64,000 bases of DNA from Cellulomonas sp. URHE0023 (GCF_000688475.1 NZ_JIAN01000006.1:310001-374000), one strand, 5' to 3'. Shown: positions 44,587 through 54,024, counted from the stretch's first letter. The notes: generated by a model from the letters alone, not told the origin. Program-made: numbers and translations.

Positions 44587-45096
44587 TCAGCGTCGGACGA
44601 TCGCCGTCCCCGCCACGCGGTCGTGCAGCCCCCGCCCGTCGGCGTCCCAGATCACGGCCGGCACGACCAGGCAGAGCAGCAACGTTCGGGTCAGAGCGCT
44701 CAGGAAGCCCGGCGCCGCCGTCTCCCACACGGGATCCTTCGCGGCGTCGGACTGCGCAGCGAAGACTCGGCGCACCCGCAGACCCATGAGCCGGTGCCCC
44801 AGCGTGTTGCCGATCGACCCGACGAGGAGCACGTTCTCGAGCGCGAAGACGCCGAGCGTCGCCAACGAGCTGCCCCGGGTCAGGTAGAACCCCTGGGAAG
44901 TCACCGGGAAGAACGCGGCCGAGATGGCCAGGCAGGCGAACCAGTCGATCAGGAGCGCCCCCACCCGCCGACCCAGCCGCCCGAGCGAACCGGGGCCCTC
45001 CGGGCTCAGCCCCAGCCTGTGCCCGCGACCACCGGCCGGGTCACGCCCGGCCGGTTCGCCTTCGAGCCATGAGCTGAGGTCTCGCCGATCTGCCAC
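44587..45096 (-). CDS. RDD-family membrane protein
   Basis: 169 aa. An acidic hydrophilic N-terminus of about 50 residues precedes the RDD domain: RRVGALLIDWFACLAISA begins helix 1 with the Arg-Asp pair; further helices lie at about 85-105 and 130-152, with GNTLGHRLMGLRVRRV between. The family is small membrane proteins of unsettled function, some linked to ion exchange. GTG 45096 is chosen because a TACCCT box is six bases upstream. It is divergent from glnA. Confidence 0.83.
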   Translation of the reverse strand: MADRRDLSSWLEGEPAGRDPAGGRGHRLGLSPEGPGSLGRLGRRVGALLIDWFACLAISAAFFPVTSQGFYLTRGSSLATLGVFALENVLLVGSIGNTLGHRLMGLRVRRVFAAQSDAAKDPVWETAAPGFLSALTRTLLLCLVVPAVIWDADGRGLHDRVAGTAIVRR

Positions 45097-45102
45097 CCGT
45101 GC

Positions 45103-45108
45103 AGGGTA
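45103..45108 (-). promoter_or_regulatory. -10 box (TACCCT), leaderless start of the RDD gene
   Basis: Minus-strand TACCCT, six bases before the GTG at 45096. Confidence 0.45.
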
Positions 45109-45203
45109 CGGGCCGGTACCGCTCCCCGGCACACAGGTGCGCCGCGCCCCGGACCCCTCAGCACCGGATTAGTGTCAGCCCTGGTAACACGAGGCGGTCC
45201 GCC

Positions 45204-45241
45204 GTAACGCTGTCGAAACATTCACTACACGACGGAGAAAC
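45204..45241 (+). promoter_or_regulatory. GlnR-type nitrogen regulatory box upstream of glnA
   Basis: The sequence reads GTAAC-n6-GAAAC-n6-TACAC-n6-GAAAC, which matches the four-part actinobacterial GlnR pattern (gTnAC-n6-GaAAC repeated) with exact six-base spacers; only the third element is weak. It ends 10 bases before the glnA -10 box, a suitable distance for control of that promoter. Confidence 0.72.
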
Positions 45242-45251
45242 GGCACCCTCG

Positions 45252-45257
45252 TAGCCT
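45252..45257 (+). promoter_or_regulatory. -10 box (TAGCCT) of glnA
   Basis: TAGCCT predicts transcription from about 45264 and a leader of about 37 bases that holds the GAGGAG ribosome site at 45289-45294. Confidence 0.5.
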
Positions 45258-45300
45258 GCGTGTGCCCGACCTGATGGGACCCCCGACCGAGGAGCAGCGG

Positions 45301-46725
45301 ATGTTCAGCAAGCCAGAGGAAGTCCTGGCCTTCATCAAGAGCGAGGACGTGAAGTTCGTCGACGTCCGGTTCTGTGACCTGCCCGGCACGATGCAGCACT
45401 TCAACGTCCCCGCCGCCTCGCTGGACGCCTCGTTCTTCGCCGAGGGCCAGATGTTCGACGGGTCCTCGATCCGCGGCTTCCAGGCGATCCACGAGTCGGA
45501 CATGAAGCTCCTCCCCGACGTCACCTCGGCCTACATCGACCCCTTCCGGGTCGAGAAGACGCTGAACATCAACATGCACATCGTGGACCCGTACACCGAC
45601 GAGCCGTACAGCCGCGACCCGCGTCAGGTCGCAGCGAAGGCCGAGGCGTACCTGGCGTCGACCGGCATCGCCGACACCGCCTTCTTCGCGCCCGAGGCCG
45701 AGTTCTACATCTTCGACGACGTCCGTTTCCGCACGGCGCAGAACGAGTCGTTCTACAAGATCGACTCGTTCGAGGCGGCCTGGAACACCGGACGCGAGGA
45801 GGAGGGTGGCAACCTCGGCCACAAGATCCCCTACAAGGGCGGCTACTTCCCCGTCCCGCCGGTGGACGGCTTCGCCGACATCCGCGACGAGATCAGCCTC
45901 CAGCTCGACGCCCTCGGGCTCGGCGTGGAGCGCGCGCACCACGAGGTCGGCACGGCCGGCCAGCAGGAGATCAATTACCGCTTCGACAAGCTGGCGATCT
46001 CCGGCGACAAGGTCATGCTGTTCAAGTACGTGGTGAAGAACGTCGCGCACAACAACGGCAAGTCGGCGACCTTCATGCCGAAGCCGCTGTTCGGCGACAA
46101 CGGCTCTGGCATGCACGTCCACCAGTCCCTGTGGAAGAACGGCGAGCCCCTGTTCTTCGACGAGAAGGGCTACGGCGGCCTCTCCGACGTCGCGCGCTGG
46201 TACATCGGCGGCCTGCTCAAGCACGCGCCCTCGCTCCTGGCGTTCACCAACCCGACGGTGAACTCCTACCACCGCCTGGTCCCCGGCTTCGAGGCACCCG
46301 TCAACCTGGTCTACTCGGCCCGCAACCGCTCCGCGTGCATCCGCATCCCGGTCACCGGTTCCAACCCGAAGGCCAAGCGCATCGAGTTCCGCGTGCCGGA
46401 CCCGTCGGCCAACCCGTACCTCGCGTTCGCGGCCATGCTCATGGCCGGCATCGACGGCATCCAGAACCGCATCGAGCCGCCCGAGCCGGTCGACAAGGAC
46501 CTGTACGAGCTGCCCCCCGAGGAGCACGCCCTCATCCAGCAGGTTCCGGGCTCCCTCGGTGAGGTCCTCGACTCGCTCGAGGCCGACCACGACTTCCTCA
46601 CGGCGGGCAACGTCTTCACGCCCGACCTGATCTCGACGTGGATCGACTACAAGCGCAACGCCGAGGTGGACCCGATCCGTCTGCGGCCGCACCCGCACGA
46701 GTTCGAGCTCTACTACGACGTGTGA
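45301..46725 (+). CDS. glnA: glutamine synthetase, type I
   Basis: 474 aa, exact length of the adenylylated bacterial GSI-beta. It makes glutamine from glutamate, ammonium and ATP as a dodecamer. [11 protein letters not shown] is at about 50-60, the metal site [11 protein letters not shown] near 128 and the ATP-site motif [18 protein letters not shown] near 327. The adenylylation tyrosine is Tyr402 in [12 protein letters not shown] 45301 follows GAGGAG by six bases; the frame opens earlier at 45262 without similarity. It is controlled by a GlnR-type box and, through Tyr402, probably by GlnE encoded 9 kb downstream. Confidence 0.97.
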   Translation: MFSKPEEVLAFIKSEDVKFVDVRFCDLPGTMQHFNVPAASLDASFFAEGQMFDGSSIRGFQAIHESDMKLLPDVTSAYIDPFRVEKTLNINMHIVDPYTDEPYSRDPRQVAAKAEAYLASTGIADTAFFAPEAEFYIFDDVRFRTAQNESFYKIDSFEAAWNTGREEEGGNLGHKIPYKGGYFPVPPVDGFADIRDEISLQLDALGLGVERAHHEVGTAGQQEINYRFDKLAISGDKVMLFKYVVKNVAHNNGKSATFMPKPLFGDNGSGMHVHQSLWKNGEPLFFDEKGYGGLSDVARWYIGGLLKHAPSLLAFTNPTVNSYHRLVPGFEAPVNLVYSARNRSACIRIPVTGSNPKAKRIEFRVPDPSANPYLAFAAMLMAGIDGIQNRIEPPEPVDKDLYELPPEEHALIQQVPGSLGEVLDSLEADHDFLTAGNVFTPDLISTWIDYKRNAEVDPIRLRPHPHEFELYYDV

Positions 46726-46730
46726 TCGGC

Positions 46731-46758
46731 CCGCCTCGCGGCTGCTCCCGCGAGGCGG
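46731..46758. terminator. first hairpin after glnA
   Basis: A perfect 11-bp stem, CCGCCTCGCGG with CCGCGAGGCGG, around a six-base loop, starting five bases after the stop. Confidence 0.7.
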
Positions 46759-46775
46759 TGACCTGAAGAAACGGT

Positions 46776-46804
46776 ACCCCCGTCGCCCTCGTGGCGGCGG
46801 GGGT
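46776..46804. terminator. second hairpin between glnA and the YqgE gene
   Basis: ACCCCCGTCGCC pairs with GGCGGCGGGGGT (one T-G pair) around a CTCGT loop. As a tandem with the first hairpin it may stop transcription from both sides. Confidence 0.65.
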
Positions 46805-46825
46805 GCTGCACGTCTGCGACCAGCT

Positions 46826-47389
46826 TCAGTTGAGCCGGGCGTCCTCGGCGAACGTCGACACGATCGCCAGCTCACCGCCCTGCCGGCGCAGAACGCGCCG
46901 CCAGAGCACCGCCGGGTCGGGCGTGACGGCGTCCGACGGCAGCGCGGGCACGACGAACCACGCACCCTCTTCGAGCTCGTCCTCCAGCTGACCGGCACCC
47001 CAGCCCGAGTGCCCTGCGAAGACACGCACGCCCGTGACTGCACCGCGCAGGTCGGCTGGATCTGAGTCGAGGTCGACGAGGCCGAACGGGCCCACGAGCA
47101 GGTCGACGTTCGGGGGCAGTGGGACGCCCGCCGGGAACGTCACCACGCCGATCGCTCCGTCGAGCCCCACGGGTCCGCCCTGGAAGACGACGGCCGGCGG
47201 GTTGACCGCCTGCTGCCACGCGGGCAGGACCGCGTCGACCTCGACGTCGACCGGTCGGTTGAGCACCACGCCGAACGCGCCCTCGTGGCTGTGGTCGAGC
47301 AGCAGGATCACGGTGCGGTGGAAGTTCGGGTCGCCGAGGCGCGGCTTCGCCACGAGGAGGTGCCCGACGAGCGTGGTGAATTCCTTCAC
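46826..47389 (-). CDS. YqgE/AlgH family protein
   Basis: 187 aa. The family core is clear: HLLVAKPRLGDPNFHRTVILLLDHS near the N-terminus, GAFGVVLNRP near 40, FQGGPV near 70 and VFAGHSGWGAGQLEDELEEGAW near 125-146. The biochemical role of YqgE proteins is not settled. The start is uncertain: GTG 47389 gives the usual short N-terminus but its GGGAG stretch is very close; ATG 47431 adds 14 residues with no better ribosome site. It converges on glnA across two hairpins. Confidence 0.87.
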   Translation of the reverse strand: MKEFTTLVGHLLVAKPRLGDPNFHRTVILLLDHSHEGAFGVVLNRPVDVEVDAVLPAWQQAVNPPAVVFQGGPVGLDGAIGVVTFPAGVPLPPNVDLLVGPFGLVDLDSDPADLRGAVTGVRVFAGHSGWGAGQLEDELEEGAWFVVPALPSDAVTPDPAVLWRRVLRRQGGELAIVSTFAEDARLN

Positions 47390-47638
47390 ACTCCCATCAT
47401 GGGTGAGCGCGCCGAAAGGCGCCCTCGACATCCGTTCTGCCAGCGTGAACCGCGACGTGACGCTCCGCGCCGTTCAACGTCTACGACTCCATCTCTGGTG
47501 CGCATGTCGAACGGGTACCGGTGGTCGGCCACTCCCCGATGGTCGAGGATCCTGCTCGCACCGGACACAGGCGCACCATGGATTGCCGACGTGCCACGTC
47601 CGGCGCACGCTGGAGGCCAACGACGAACGAGGTCGCAC

Positions 47639-48112
47639 ATGTCGATCGAGAAGCTGCCAGCCGGCACGCGAGGCGCACGAAGCGTCCCGCGCCTGATCCA
47701 GCGCCTCACGTTGCCGATCAGGTTGCGCATGCACCACAGGGCCGGCGACAAGATGGGCGGGATGGACCTGCTCTACATCTCGACCGTGGGGGCCAAGTCG
47801 GGCGAGCGCCGGATCGCACCGGTGGCTCGGTTCGACGACGGCGACGGCGCCTGGCTCGTCGTCGCGTCGGCTGGCGGCCAGGCGAAGCACCCTGCGTGGT
47901 ACGTCAACCTTGTGGCGCACCCCGATGCTGTCGAGGTGGAGGTATCAGGCGTACGTCACCGCGTCGTGCCGGAGCAGCTCGTCGGCGCAGGGCGGGCCGA
48001 GGCGTGGAACCGGATCACGAGCCTGGTACCCGGCTTCGCCGGCTACGAGTCGAAGACCGACCGTCCCATCCCGGTGCTGCGGCTGCGGTCCGCGGGCCTG
48101 GCCGAGGGGTGA
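47639..48112 (+). CDS. deazaflavin (F420)-dependent nitroreductase-family protein
   Basis: 157 aa, split-barrel fold of the Ddn/DUF385 family. LLYISTVGAKSGERRIAPVARF at about 42-63 and WLVVASAGGQAKHPAWYVNLVAHP at about 72-95 are the F420-binding family motifs. Members reduce quinones or nitro compounds with F420H2. No F420 synthesis genes are in the window, so use of the cofactor is inferred from the family. ATG 47639 has GAGG six bases upstream. About 250 bases of apparently featureless DNA separate it from the YqgE start. Confidence 0.85.
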   Translation: MSIEKLPAGTRGARSVPRLIQRLTLPIRLRMHHRAGDKMGGMDLLYISTVGAKSGERRIAPVARFDDGDGAWLVVASAGGQAKHPAWYVNLVAHPDAVEVEVSGVRHRVVPEQLVGAGRAEAWNRITSLVPGFAGYESKTDRPIPVLRLRSAGLAEG

Positions 48113-48158
48113 CCGGAGCCGAAAGGTAGCGCAGCCGGTCGACGTGAGCGGGTCGCCG

Positions 48159-51100
48159 TCAGTACACGTCCCGCACGTACCGCTTGTCCTTGGTCAGCTG
48201 CTTGAGGTACGCGGTCGCGTCGTCGTCCGAGAGGTGGCCATGGGCCTTCGCGATCTCGTGCAGCGTACGGTCGACGTCCTTCGCCATACGGCTCGCGTCC
48301 CCGCACACGTAGAAGTGACCACCGTCCTGCAACCAGCCCCAGACCCGCGACCCGTTCTCGCGCAGCCGGTCCTGGACGTAGATCTTCTGCCGCTGGTCAC
48401 GGGAGAACGCCAGGGTCAGGTGGTCGAGGAAGCCGTCGTCATGCCAGGCCTGCATCTCGTCCTGGTAGTAGAAGTCCTTGTCGGAGTTGCGCTCACCGAA
48501 GAACAGCCAGTTCTTGCCGTGGTGCCCGAGCGCCTGGCGCTCCTGCAGGAAGCCGCGGAACGGTGCGATGCCGGTTCCCGGTCCGACCATGATCATCGGT
48601 GCTGCCGCGTCGGTCGGTGGGCGGAAGTGGTTGTTGGGCTGGACGAACACGGGCACGTCGGCCGTGTCGCTGTGGTCCGCGAGGAACGTCGAGCAGACGC
48701 CGTGGCGGGCCTGACCCTGGTGCTCGTAGCGCACGGCCGACACGGTCAGGTGCACCTGCGTGGGCTCGACCAGGGGGCTCGACGAGATGGAGTAGAGACG
48801 GGGCTGGAGGCGCGTCAGCACGCCGAGCCACTCGGACACGTCAGCGCCGACCGGGAACTGTGCCAGGACGTCGACCGCCTGTCTCCCCCACAGCCATTGC
48901 TGCAGGCTGGTCCTGTTCCCCGAGCGCAGGAGCGTCGAGAGCTGCCGCCCCGGGTGGTGCTCGTTGACGAACTTCAGCAGGTTCGGCGTGACGTTGACGA
49001 TCTCGAGATGATGGGTGCACGCATCGCGAAGGGACAGCGCGCCGACCCCGGCCAGGTCCACCACGGTCTCACCGTCGAGCCCCGTCGCGGACAGCCACGC
49101 GTCGACGGCGGCCGGGCTGTTGGTCGGGCGCACGCTCAGCGCGTCGCCCGCCCGGTAGGAGAGCTCGTCGTCCACCTCGATCCCGAACTGGCGCACGTCC
49201 TTCGTGGAACCCGGGCCGCTGAGCCTGACGTTGCGCGTCACTCGCGTCACGAGCGGCACGTGCCGTGAGTACCGGGTCGCGGTCGGCCGGTCCGCCACGA
49301 CCGCCGGGGCGGCCTGGACCGCCGGCGTGAGCAGCGCCGCGACCCGCGCGAACCACGCCTGCGCAGGGGCGGCGTCGCCTGGTTCACAGTCCGCACGATC
49401 GACCAGCCGCTCAGCACCGAGCTCGGCGAACCGGACGTCCAGTCGACGACCGTGGCCGCAGAAGTCGTCATAGCTGGGGTCCCCGAACGCGAGAACGGCG
49501 TACCGGAGACCGTCGAGACGGGGTGCGCCGTCGGCTGAGAGGGCAGCCCAGAAAGCCTCACCGTTGTCTGGGGAGTCGCCGTCCCCGAACGTGCTGCTGA
49601 CCAGGAGCACCGGGCCGTCGGTCGGGAGGCGGTCGACGTCGTAGTCGTCCATGGCGACGAGGACGGCGTCGAGCCCGATGCCGCGCAAGCGATCAGCGAG
49701 CTCGACGGCGTGCTCCTCGGCGTTCCCCGTCTGCGACGCCCAGAGCACCGACACCGTGGGCTTCGTCGCGACAGAGGCGGACCACGGCTGCGGACGCGGG
49801 GTCCGGTGGAAGCCGGCGAGCATCCCGTTGATCCACGCGCGAGCGTTGCGGTCGAACGGCGCCGACTCAGGCAGCACCGCGGGCTCACCCGTGAGCAGCC
49901 GGTCGCGCGCCCACAGCAGGCCCTGCAGGTAGCGCTCCTGGTCGGGGGTGAGGTCCGGTGGCCCGCTGGGAGTCATGCCGAGCCCGGTCAGGATGACGCC
50001 GGTCGATGATTCAGTGTCCTCACCCGCCGCTCTACGCTCGCCGACCGACGGTGCAGGCTGCTCGGCCGGCTCGACGGACGCGCGTGCCGCGAGCCGCGTG
50101 AGTGCGACAGCGGAGACCTTGAACTCCGGCTGGAGGGAGAGCGGGTCGACGGCGTCGTTCGTGACCGCGTTGACGGCCAGGTACTCGCCGTACGTGTCGT
50201 TCCAGTGGAAGGGCGCGAACAGGTTGCCCGGTCGGACCCGGTCGGACACGGACGCGGGGAGCACGGCACGGCCTCGCCGCGACGCGATCTCCAGGGAGTC
50301 ACCGTCGGCGATCGCGAGGCGTGCGGCGTCGTCGGGGTGGATCTCCACGAACGGCCCTGGGTTCAGCCTGTTCAGCTTGTCGACCTTGCCGGTCTTCGTG
50401 AGGGTGTGCCACTGGTGCTGCAGCCGGCCGGTGTTCAGCACGAACGGATAGTCGTCGTCGGGCATCTCCCGGGCATCCATGTGCGGTCGCGGGAAGAAGA
50501 CCGCCCGGCCGCTCGCCGTCGCGAACGCGAGACGTGGCCGCGTTCCGTCCGGACGCTCGAGCAGCCGCTGGCTCCTGCCGTCGTTGAGGTAGCGGATCGG
50601 GCTGCGGCCCTCGTCGGCGGGCCGCGTCATGTCCTGCGGCGGGCTGGGCCACTGGACGGATGCGCGCGCCAGCCGCTCGTAGCTCACGCCCCGCAGGTCG
50701 TAGCCGGTCCGAGGGTTCCAGAACTGCGTGATCTCCTCGAAGACCTCCTCGGCGGACGCGTAGGTGAACGCCTCCACAAAGCCCATGGCACGGGCGACCT
50801 CCGCGATGATCTGCCAGTCCGGCATCGCGTCACCGACGGGGTCGGCGGCCTGCTGCAGGAGCGTCAGGTTCCGTTCCGAGCTGATCGTGACGTACGTCGA
50901 CTCCGCCCACAGGGCGCCAGGCAGCACGATGTCGGCGTACGCGTTGGTCTCGGTGTCGAGGAACGCGTCCTGCGCGATCACCAGGTCACAGCTCTCCAGG
51001 CCCTGGATCACGGTGCTCCGGTTGCTCACCGACGCGACGGGGTTGGTGCAGATGATCCAGCACGCCTTGATCGAGCCGTCGACCATGCGCTGGTACATGT

Positions 51101-52280
51101 CGATGGTCCCGGTGCCGACCTCGGCGCGAAGGGTGCCCTCGGGCAGCCCCCAGGCGGTCTCGACGAACGCGCGGTCGTCCGGCTCGACGACGCTGCGCTG
51201 ACCCGGCAGACCGGGACCCATGTAGCCCATCTCGCGGCCGCCCATCGCGTTCGGCTGCCCGGTCAGGGAGAACGGTCCGCTGCCTGGCCGGCAGATCGCG
51301 CCGGTTGCGAGGTGGAGGTTGACCAGCGCGTTGGTGTTCCAGGTGCCGTGCGTGCTCTGGTTGAGGCCCATGGTCCAGCAGGACATCCAGTTGTCGGACT
51401 CGCCGATCCACCGAGCGGCCGTGCGCAGGTCAGCCTCCGTGAGCCCCGTCAGCTCGGCAACGAGCGACGGCGGGTAGTCGGCGACGAACTCCGGCATCGC
51501 CTCCCACCCCTCGGTGGCCTCCGCGATGAAGTCCTCGTCGATCTGGCCCTCGGCCACGAGGAGGTGGAGGAGCCCGTTGAGCAGGGCCAGGTCCGTTCCG
51601 GGCTTCACCTGCAGGAACAGGTCGGCCTTGTCGGCTGTTGCCGTGCGGCGCGGGTCCACGACGATGAGCTTCGCGCCCGCCTTGACCCGGTCCATCATCC
51701 GGAGGAAGAGGATCGGGTGGCAGTCGGCCATGTTGGATCCGATGACGAAGAAGACGTCAGCGTGGTCGAAGTCGTCGTAGGACCCAGGGGGCCCGTCGGA
51801 ACCCAGTGAGAGCTTGTAGCCGGTCGCCGCGCTCGCCATGCACAGGCGCGAGTTGGACTCGATCTGGTTGGTCCGCACGAAGCCCTTGGCCAGCTTGTTC
51901 GACAGGTACTGGGCCTCGAGCGACATCTGCCCGGAGACGTAGAACGCCACCGCGTCAGGCCCGTGCTCGTCGATCACGCTGCGGAGCCGGCGTGCCGCCT
52001 CCTGGATCGCGTCCGTCATCGGGTGCGCCTCGAGGGGCGCCCCGCGTTCGGGCCGGACCATCGCCCTTTCCAGCCGCCCGCTGGCTTGCAGCATGTCAGC
52101 GCTCGTCGCGCCCTTGGTGCAGAGCCGCCCACGGTTCGTCGGGTGCTCCTTGTCGCCCGAGGCCTTGGTCACCCGTCGCCTGCCGGTCGTCGGGTCGACG
52201 GCGATCTCGAGCACCATTCCGCAGCCGACCCCGCAGTACGAGCAGGACGACGTGACGGTCGTGGTGGCTGGGCTGGTCAC
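48159..52280 (-). CDS. assimilatory nitrate reductase fused to a sulfite-reductase-type flavoprotein
   Basis: 1373 aa. Residues 1 to about 760 form a molybdopterin nitrate reductase: 4Fe-4S ligands Cys13, Cys16, Cys20 and Cys54 (CSYCGVGC, then LCTKG) and the likely Mo ligand Cys147 (SRLCMAS). After a linker, a flavodoxin domain begins near 870 (VLWASQTGNAEEHA, SSTFGDGDSPDN), followed by a CysJ-like FAD/NADPH module with RLYSISSSP near 1195 and GPGTGIAPFRGF near 1265. It can thus take electrons from NADPH without a separate reductase. GTG 52280 precedes the first Cys motif. No nitrite reductase, transporter or cofactor gene is adjacent. Confidence 0.93.
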   Translation of the reverse strand: MTSPATTTVTSSCSYCGVGCGMVLEIAVDPTTGRRRVTKASGDKEHPTNRGRLCTKGATSADMLQASGRLERAMVRPERGAPLEAHPMTDAIQEAARRLRSVIDEHGPDAVAFYVSGQMSLEAQYLSNKLAKGFVRTNQIESNSRLCMASAATGYKLSLGSDGPPGSYDDFDHADVFFVIGSNMADCHPILFLRMMDRVKAGAKLIVVDPRRTATADKADLFLQVKPGTDLALLNGLLHLLVAEGQIDEDFIAEATEGWEAMPEFVADYPPSLVAELTGLTEADLRTAARWIGESDNWMSCWTMGLNQSTHGTWNTNALVNLHLATGAICRPGSGPFSLTGQPNAMGGREMGYMGPGLPGQRSVVEPDDRAFVETAWGLPEGTLRAEVGTGTIDMYQRMVDGSIKACWIICTNPVASVSNRSTVIQGLESCDLVIAQDAFLDTETNAYADIVLPGALWAESTYVTISSERNLTLLQQAADPVGDAMPDWQIIAEVARAMGFVEAFTYASAEEVFEEITQFWNPRTGYDLRGVSYERLARASVQWPSPPQDMTRPADEGRSPIRYLNDGRSQRLLERPDGTRPRLAFATASGRAVFFPRPHMDAREMPDDDYPFVLNTGRLQHQWHTLTKTGKVDKLNRLNPGPFVEIHPDDAARLAIADGDSLEIASRRGRAVLPASVSDRVRPGNLFAPFHWNDTYGEYLAVNAVTNDAVDPLSLQPEFKVSAVALTRLAARASVEPAEQPAPSVGERRAAGEDTESSTGVILTGLGMTPSGPPDLTPDQERYLQGLLWARDRLLTGEPAVLPESAPFDRNARAWINGMLAGFHRTPRPQPWSASVATKPTVSVLWASQTGNAEEHAVELADRLRGIGLDAVLVAMDDYDVDRLPTDGPVLLVSSTFGDGDSPDNGEAFWAALSADGAPRLDGLRYAVLAFGDPSYDDFCGHGRRLDVRFAELGAERLVDRADCEPGDAAPAQAWFARVAALLTPAVQAAPAVVADRPTATRYSRHVPLVTRVTRNVRLSGPGSTKDVRQFGIEVDDELSYRAGDALSVRPTNSPAAVDAWLSATGLDGETVVDLAGVGALSLRDACTHHLEIVNVTPNLLKFVNEHHPGRQLSTLLRSGNRTSLQQWLWGRQAVDVLAQFPVGADVSEWLGVLTRLQPRLYSISSSPLVEPTQVHLTVSAVRYEHQGQARHGVCSTFLADHSDTADVPVFVQPNNHFRPPTDAAAPMIMVGPGTGIAPFRGFLQERQALGHHGKNWLFFGERNSDKDFYYQDEMQAWHDDGFLDHLTLAFSRDQRQKIYVQDRLRENGSRVWGWLQDGGHFYVCGDASRMAKDVDRTLHEIAKAHGHLSDDDATAYLKQLTKDKRYVRDVY

Positions 52281-52325
52281 GAGCCAGCCGCTCCGGGTAC
52301 GAGTCTCACCCCACCGACGATGCCC

Positions 52326-52359
52326 GCTACGGATTGCCGCGAGAGCGCCATCCCGTAGC
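52326..52359 (-). promoter_or_regulatory. inverted repeat upstream of the nitrate reductase gene
   Basis: GCTACGG (52326-52332) and CCGTAGC (52353-52359) could form a seven-bp stem 46-79 bases upstream of the GTG. No known nitrate or GlnR motif is present. It could be an operator or a leader hairpin. Confidence 0.25.
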
Positions 52360-52422
52360 GCCGAGGTCAACGTCTACGCACAGGTGCGCAGGCGCGCTTG
52401 TGAGAGATCCGGTCAGGCCACG

Positions 52423-54024
52423 TCAGGACGAAGCGACCGGCTCCGCGGCGAGCTCGTCGTGACCCGGGCGCGCGAGCAGCGTGATCACGCCCAGGACGAG
52501 GAGCGCGACGACGGCGACCGTGAAGACGGCCTTCCCCGTGAGGCCGTCGGCGAGCACCAGCACGAGGACCGCGAGGCCGATGACCACCACGCGGATCAGG
52601 GTCCGCTGCTCGTAGAGCCACACGCCGAACGCGCCGGTCCCGACGCCGTGCCGGTCACCGAGGCCCCGCACCCACGCGGCTCCGTGGCTGGACGTCTCGC
52701 GGACCGACCTCGCGGCAGCGGTGCCACCGGCGAGGAACGCGATGATCGCGACGATCAGGCCGAGCACGAGCCCTACGCGCAGCTCGACCCGCAGCAGCGA
52801 GACGACCTGGTCGTAGATCGTGACGGCGACGTCCGGGCGCTGGACGGTCGGTGGGAGCGAGTTCGTGTAGAACCATCGACCGATCGCCAGACCGACCGCC
52901 AGCAACGCCATGGCGCCGGCGAGCGACAGTCCCGCGACGACGAGGGCACGCGACCGCCGCTGTGCGACCAGGACGCCGGCAGCGAGCAGCAGGAGCGAGA
53001 TCCACGGCAGCATGCGGCCGCCGATGTCGACGAGGTTGTACGCGTTCTGAAGGCGGACGAAGTCGGCGCTGGACGCCACCGGGAACGTCACCTTGACGGT
53101 CGGGATCCTGCCCGCCAGCTCGAAGCCGGCGTCGACGAGTGCCGCCTTGACCTGCTCGATGATCGGCGTGATGTCGATCACGAGCTGACCGCTGTCGCTG
53201 ATCTGCCCGAGCGCGTCCGCGTCACCGCGCAGCGTGGCGACGATCTGCTCGTGCGCGGTGCGGTTGGCCTCGGTCCAGGTCGTCGCGAAGGCGTCGGAGC
53301 TGACGATCTTGTCGACCTGCTTGTGGACGAACCCTGTCACCGCATCCTGCAGCGGTCCCTTGAGCGACTGGATGCCGGTCGAGACGAGCGGCGGCAGGTC
53401 CAGGGTCGTCAGCGCATCACCCACCTGGGTCGTGAGCTCGTCGACGTTGAGCGCGTCGACCACGGCGGTGGTGACGCGGTTGGTGACGGCCGCCTGAACC
53501 CCCGGGTCGTCAGCTATCGGCCCCACGGTGGCCACATAGGCATCGGTGTCGACGACCAGGTTGCGGGCCCACGTGCCGACCACGGCGACGGGTGCCAGCA
53601 GGGCGCCGAGCAGGATGAGGACGACCGCCGCGGTTGTCCGCCCCGGCTTGCGGCGCCGGGCCGCCGGAGGCACAGCGGACGCGACCGTGGCCGCTCGCAG
53701 GGCGGCGTTCTCGGCCTCGAGGGCCGCCAGGCGGGCCCTCAGGTCGGCGGGTTCCGCAGCGACCCCGACGACGATGGGTTCCGTGTCGTTCTCGTCCGGC
53801 CCGTCCGGTCCTTCTTCCAGGACGACCGCAGGCTCCGCCCTCTCATCGGCCGCGATGTCGCTCGCGACGCTCTCAGCCGGTTCCCCCAGGACGACCTCGT
53901 CGGGCGGCATCTGTCCGGGTTCCGGCGTCGGCTCGGCCTCGGCAGGCTTCGGCGTCGCGCCTGGCGCTCGGCTGGCGGCAGTTGTGGTCCTCGGCTTGCG
54001 GGGTGTCGGCTTGTTCTCGACCAC
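52423..54024 (-). CDS. large membrane protein with acidic N-terminus
   Basis: 533 aa. Residues 1-100 are Pro/Glu-rich, low complexity and probably cytoplasmic, ending in a short coiled-coil-like stretch (LRARLAALEAENAALRAA). A membrane helix at about 119-142 is followed by an outside domain of about 190 residues (VVDTDAYVATVGPIADDPGVQAAV) and four or five more helices to the C-terminus. I recall similar multi-helix actinobacterial proteins of unknown function. GTG 54024 has GGGAGG seven bases upstream. It is on the same strand as glnE but about 100 bases away. Confidence 0.72.
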   Translation of the reverse strand: MVENKPTPRKPRTTTAASRAPGATPKPAEAEPTPEPGQMPPDEVVLGEPAESVASDIAADERAEPAVVLEEGPDGPDENDTEPIVVGVAAEPADLRARLAALEAENAALRAATVASAVPPAARRRKPGRTTAAVVLILLGALLAPVAVVGTWARNLVVDTDAYVATVGPIADDPGVQAAVTNRVTTAVVDALNVDELTTQVGDALTTLDLPPLVSTGIQSLKGPLQDAVTGFVHKQVDKIVSSDAFATTWTEANRTAHEQIVATLRGDADALGQISDSGQLVIDITPIIEQVKAALVDAGFELAGRIPTVKVTFPVASSADFVRLQNAYNLVDIGGRMLPWISLLLLAAGVLVAQRRSRALVVAGLSLAGAMALLAVGLAIGRWFYTNSLPPTVQRPDVAVTIYDQVVSLLRVELRVGLVLGLIVAIIAFLAGGTAAARSVRETSSHGAAWVRGLGDRHGVGTGAFGVWLYEQRTLIRVVVIGLAVLVLVLADGLTGKAVFTVAVVALLVLGVITLLARPGHDELAAEPVASS

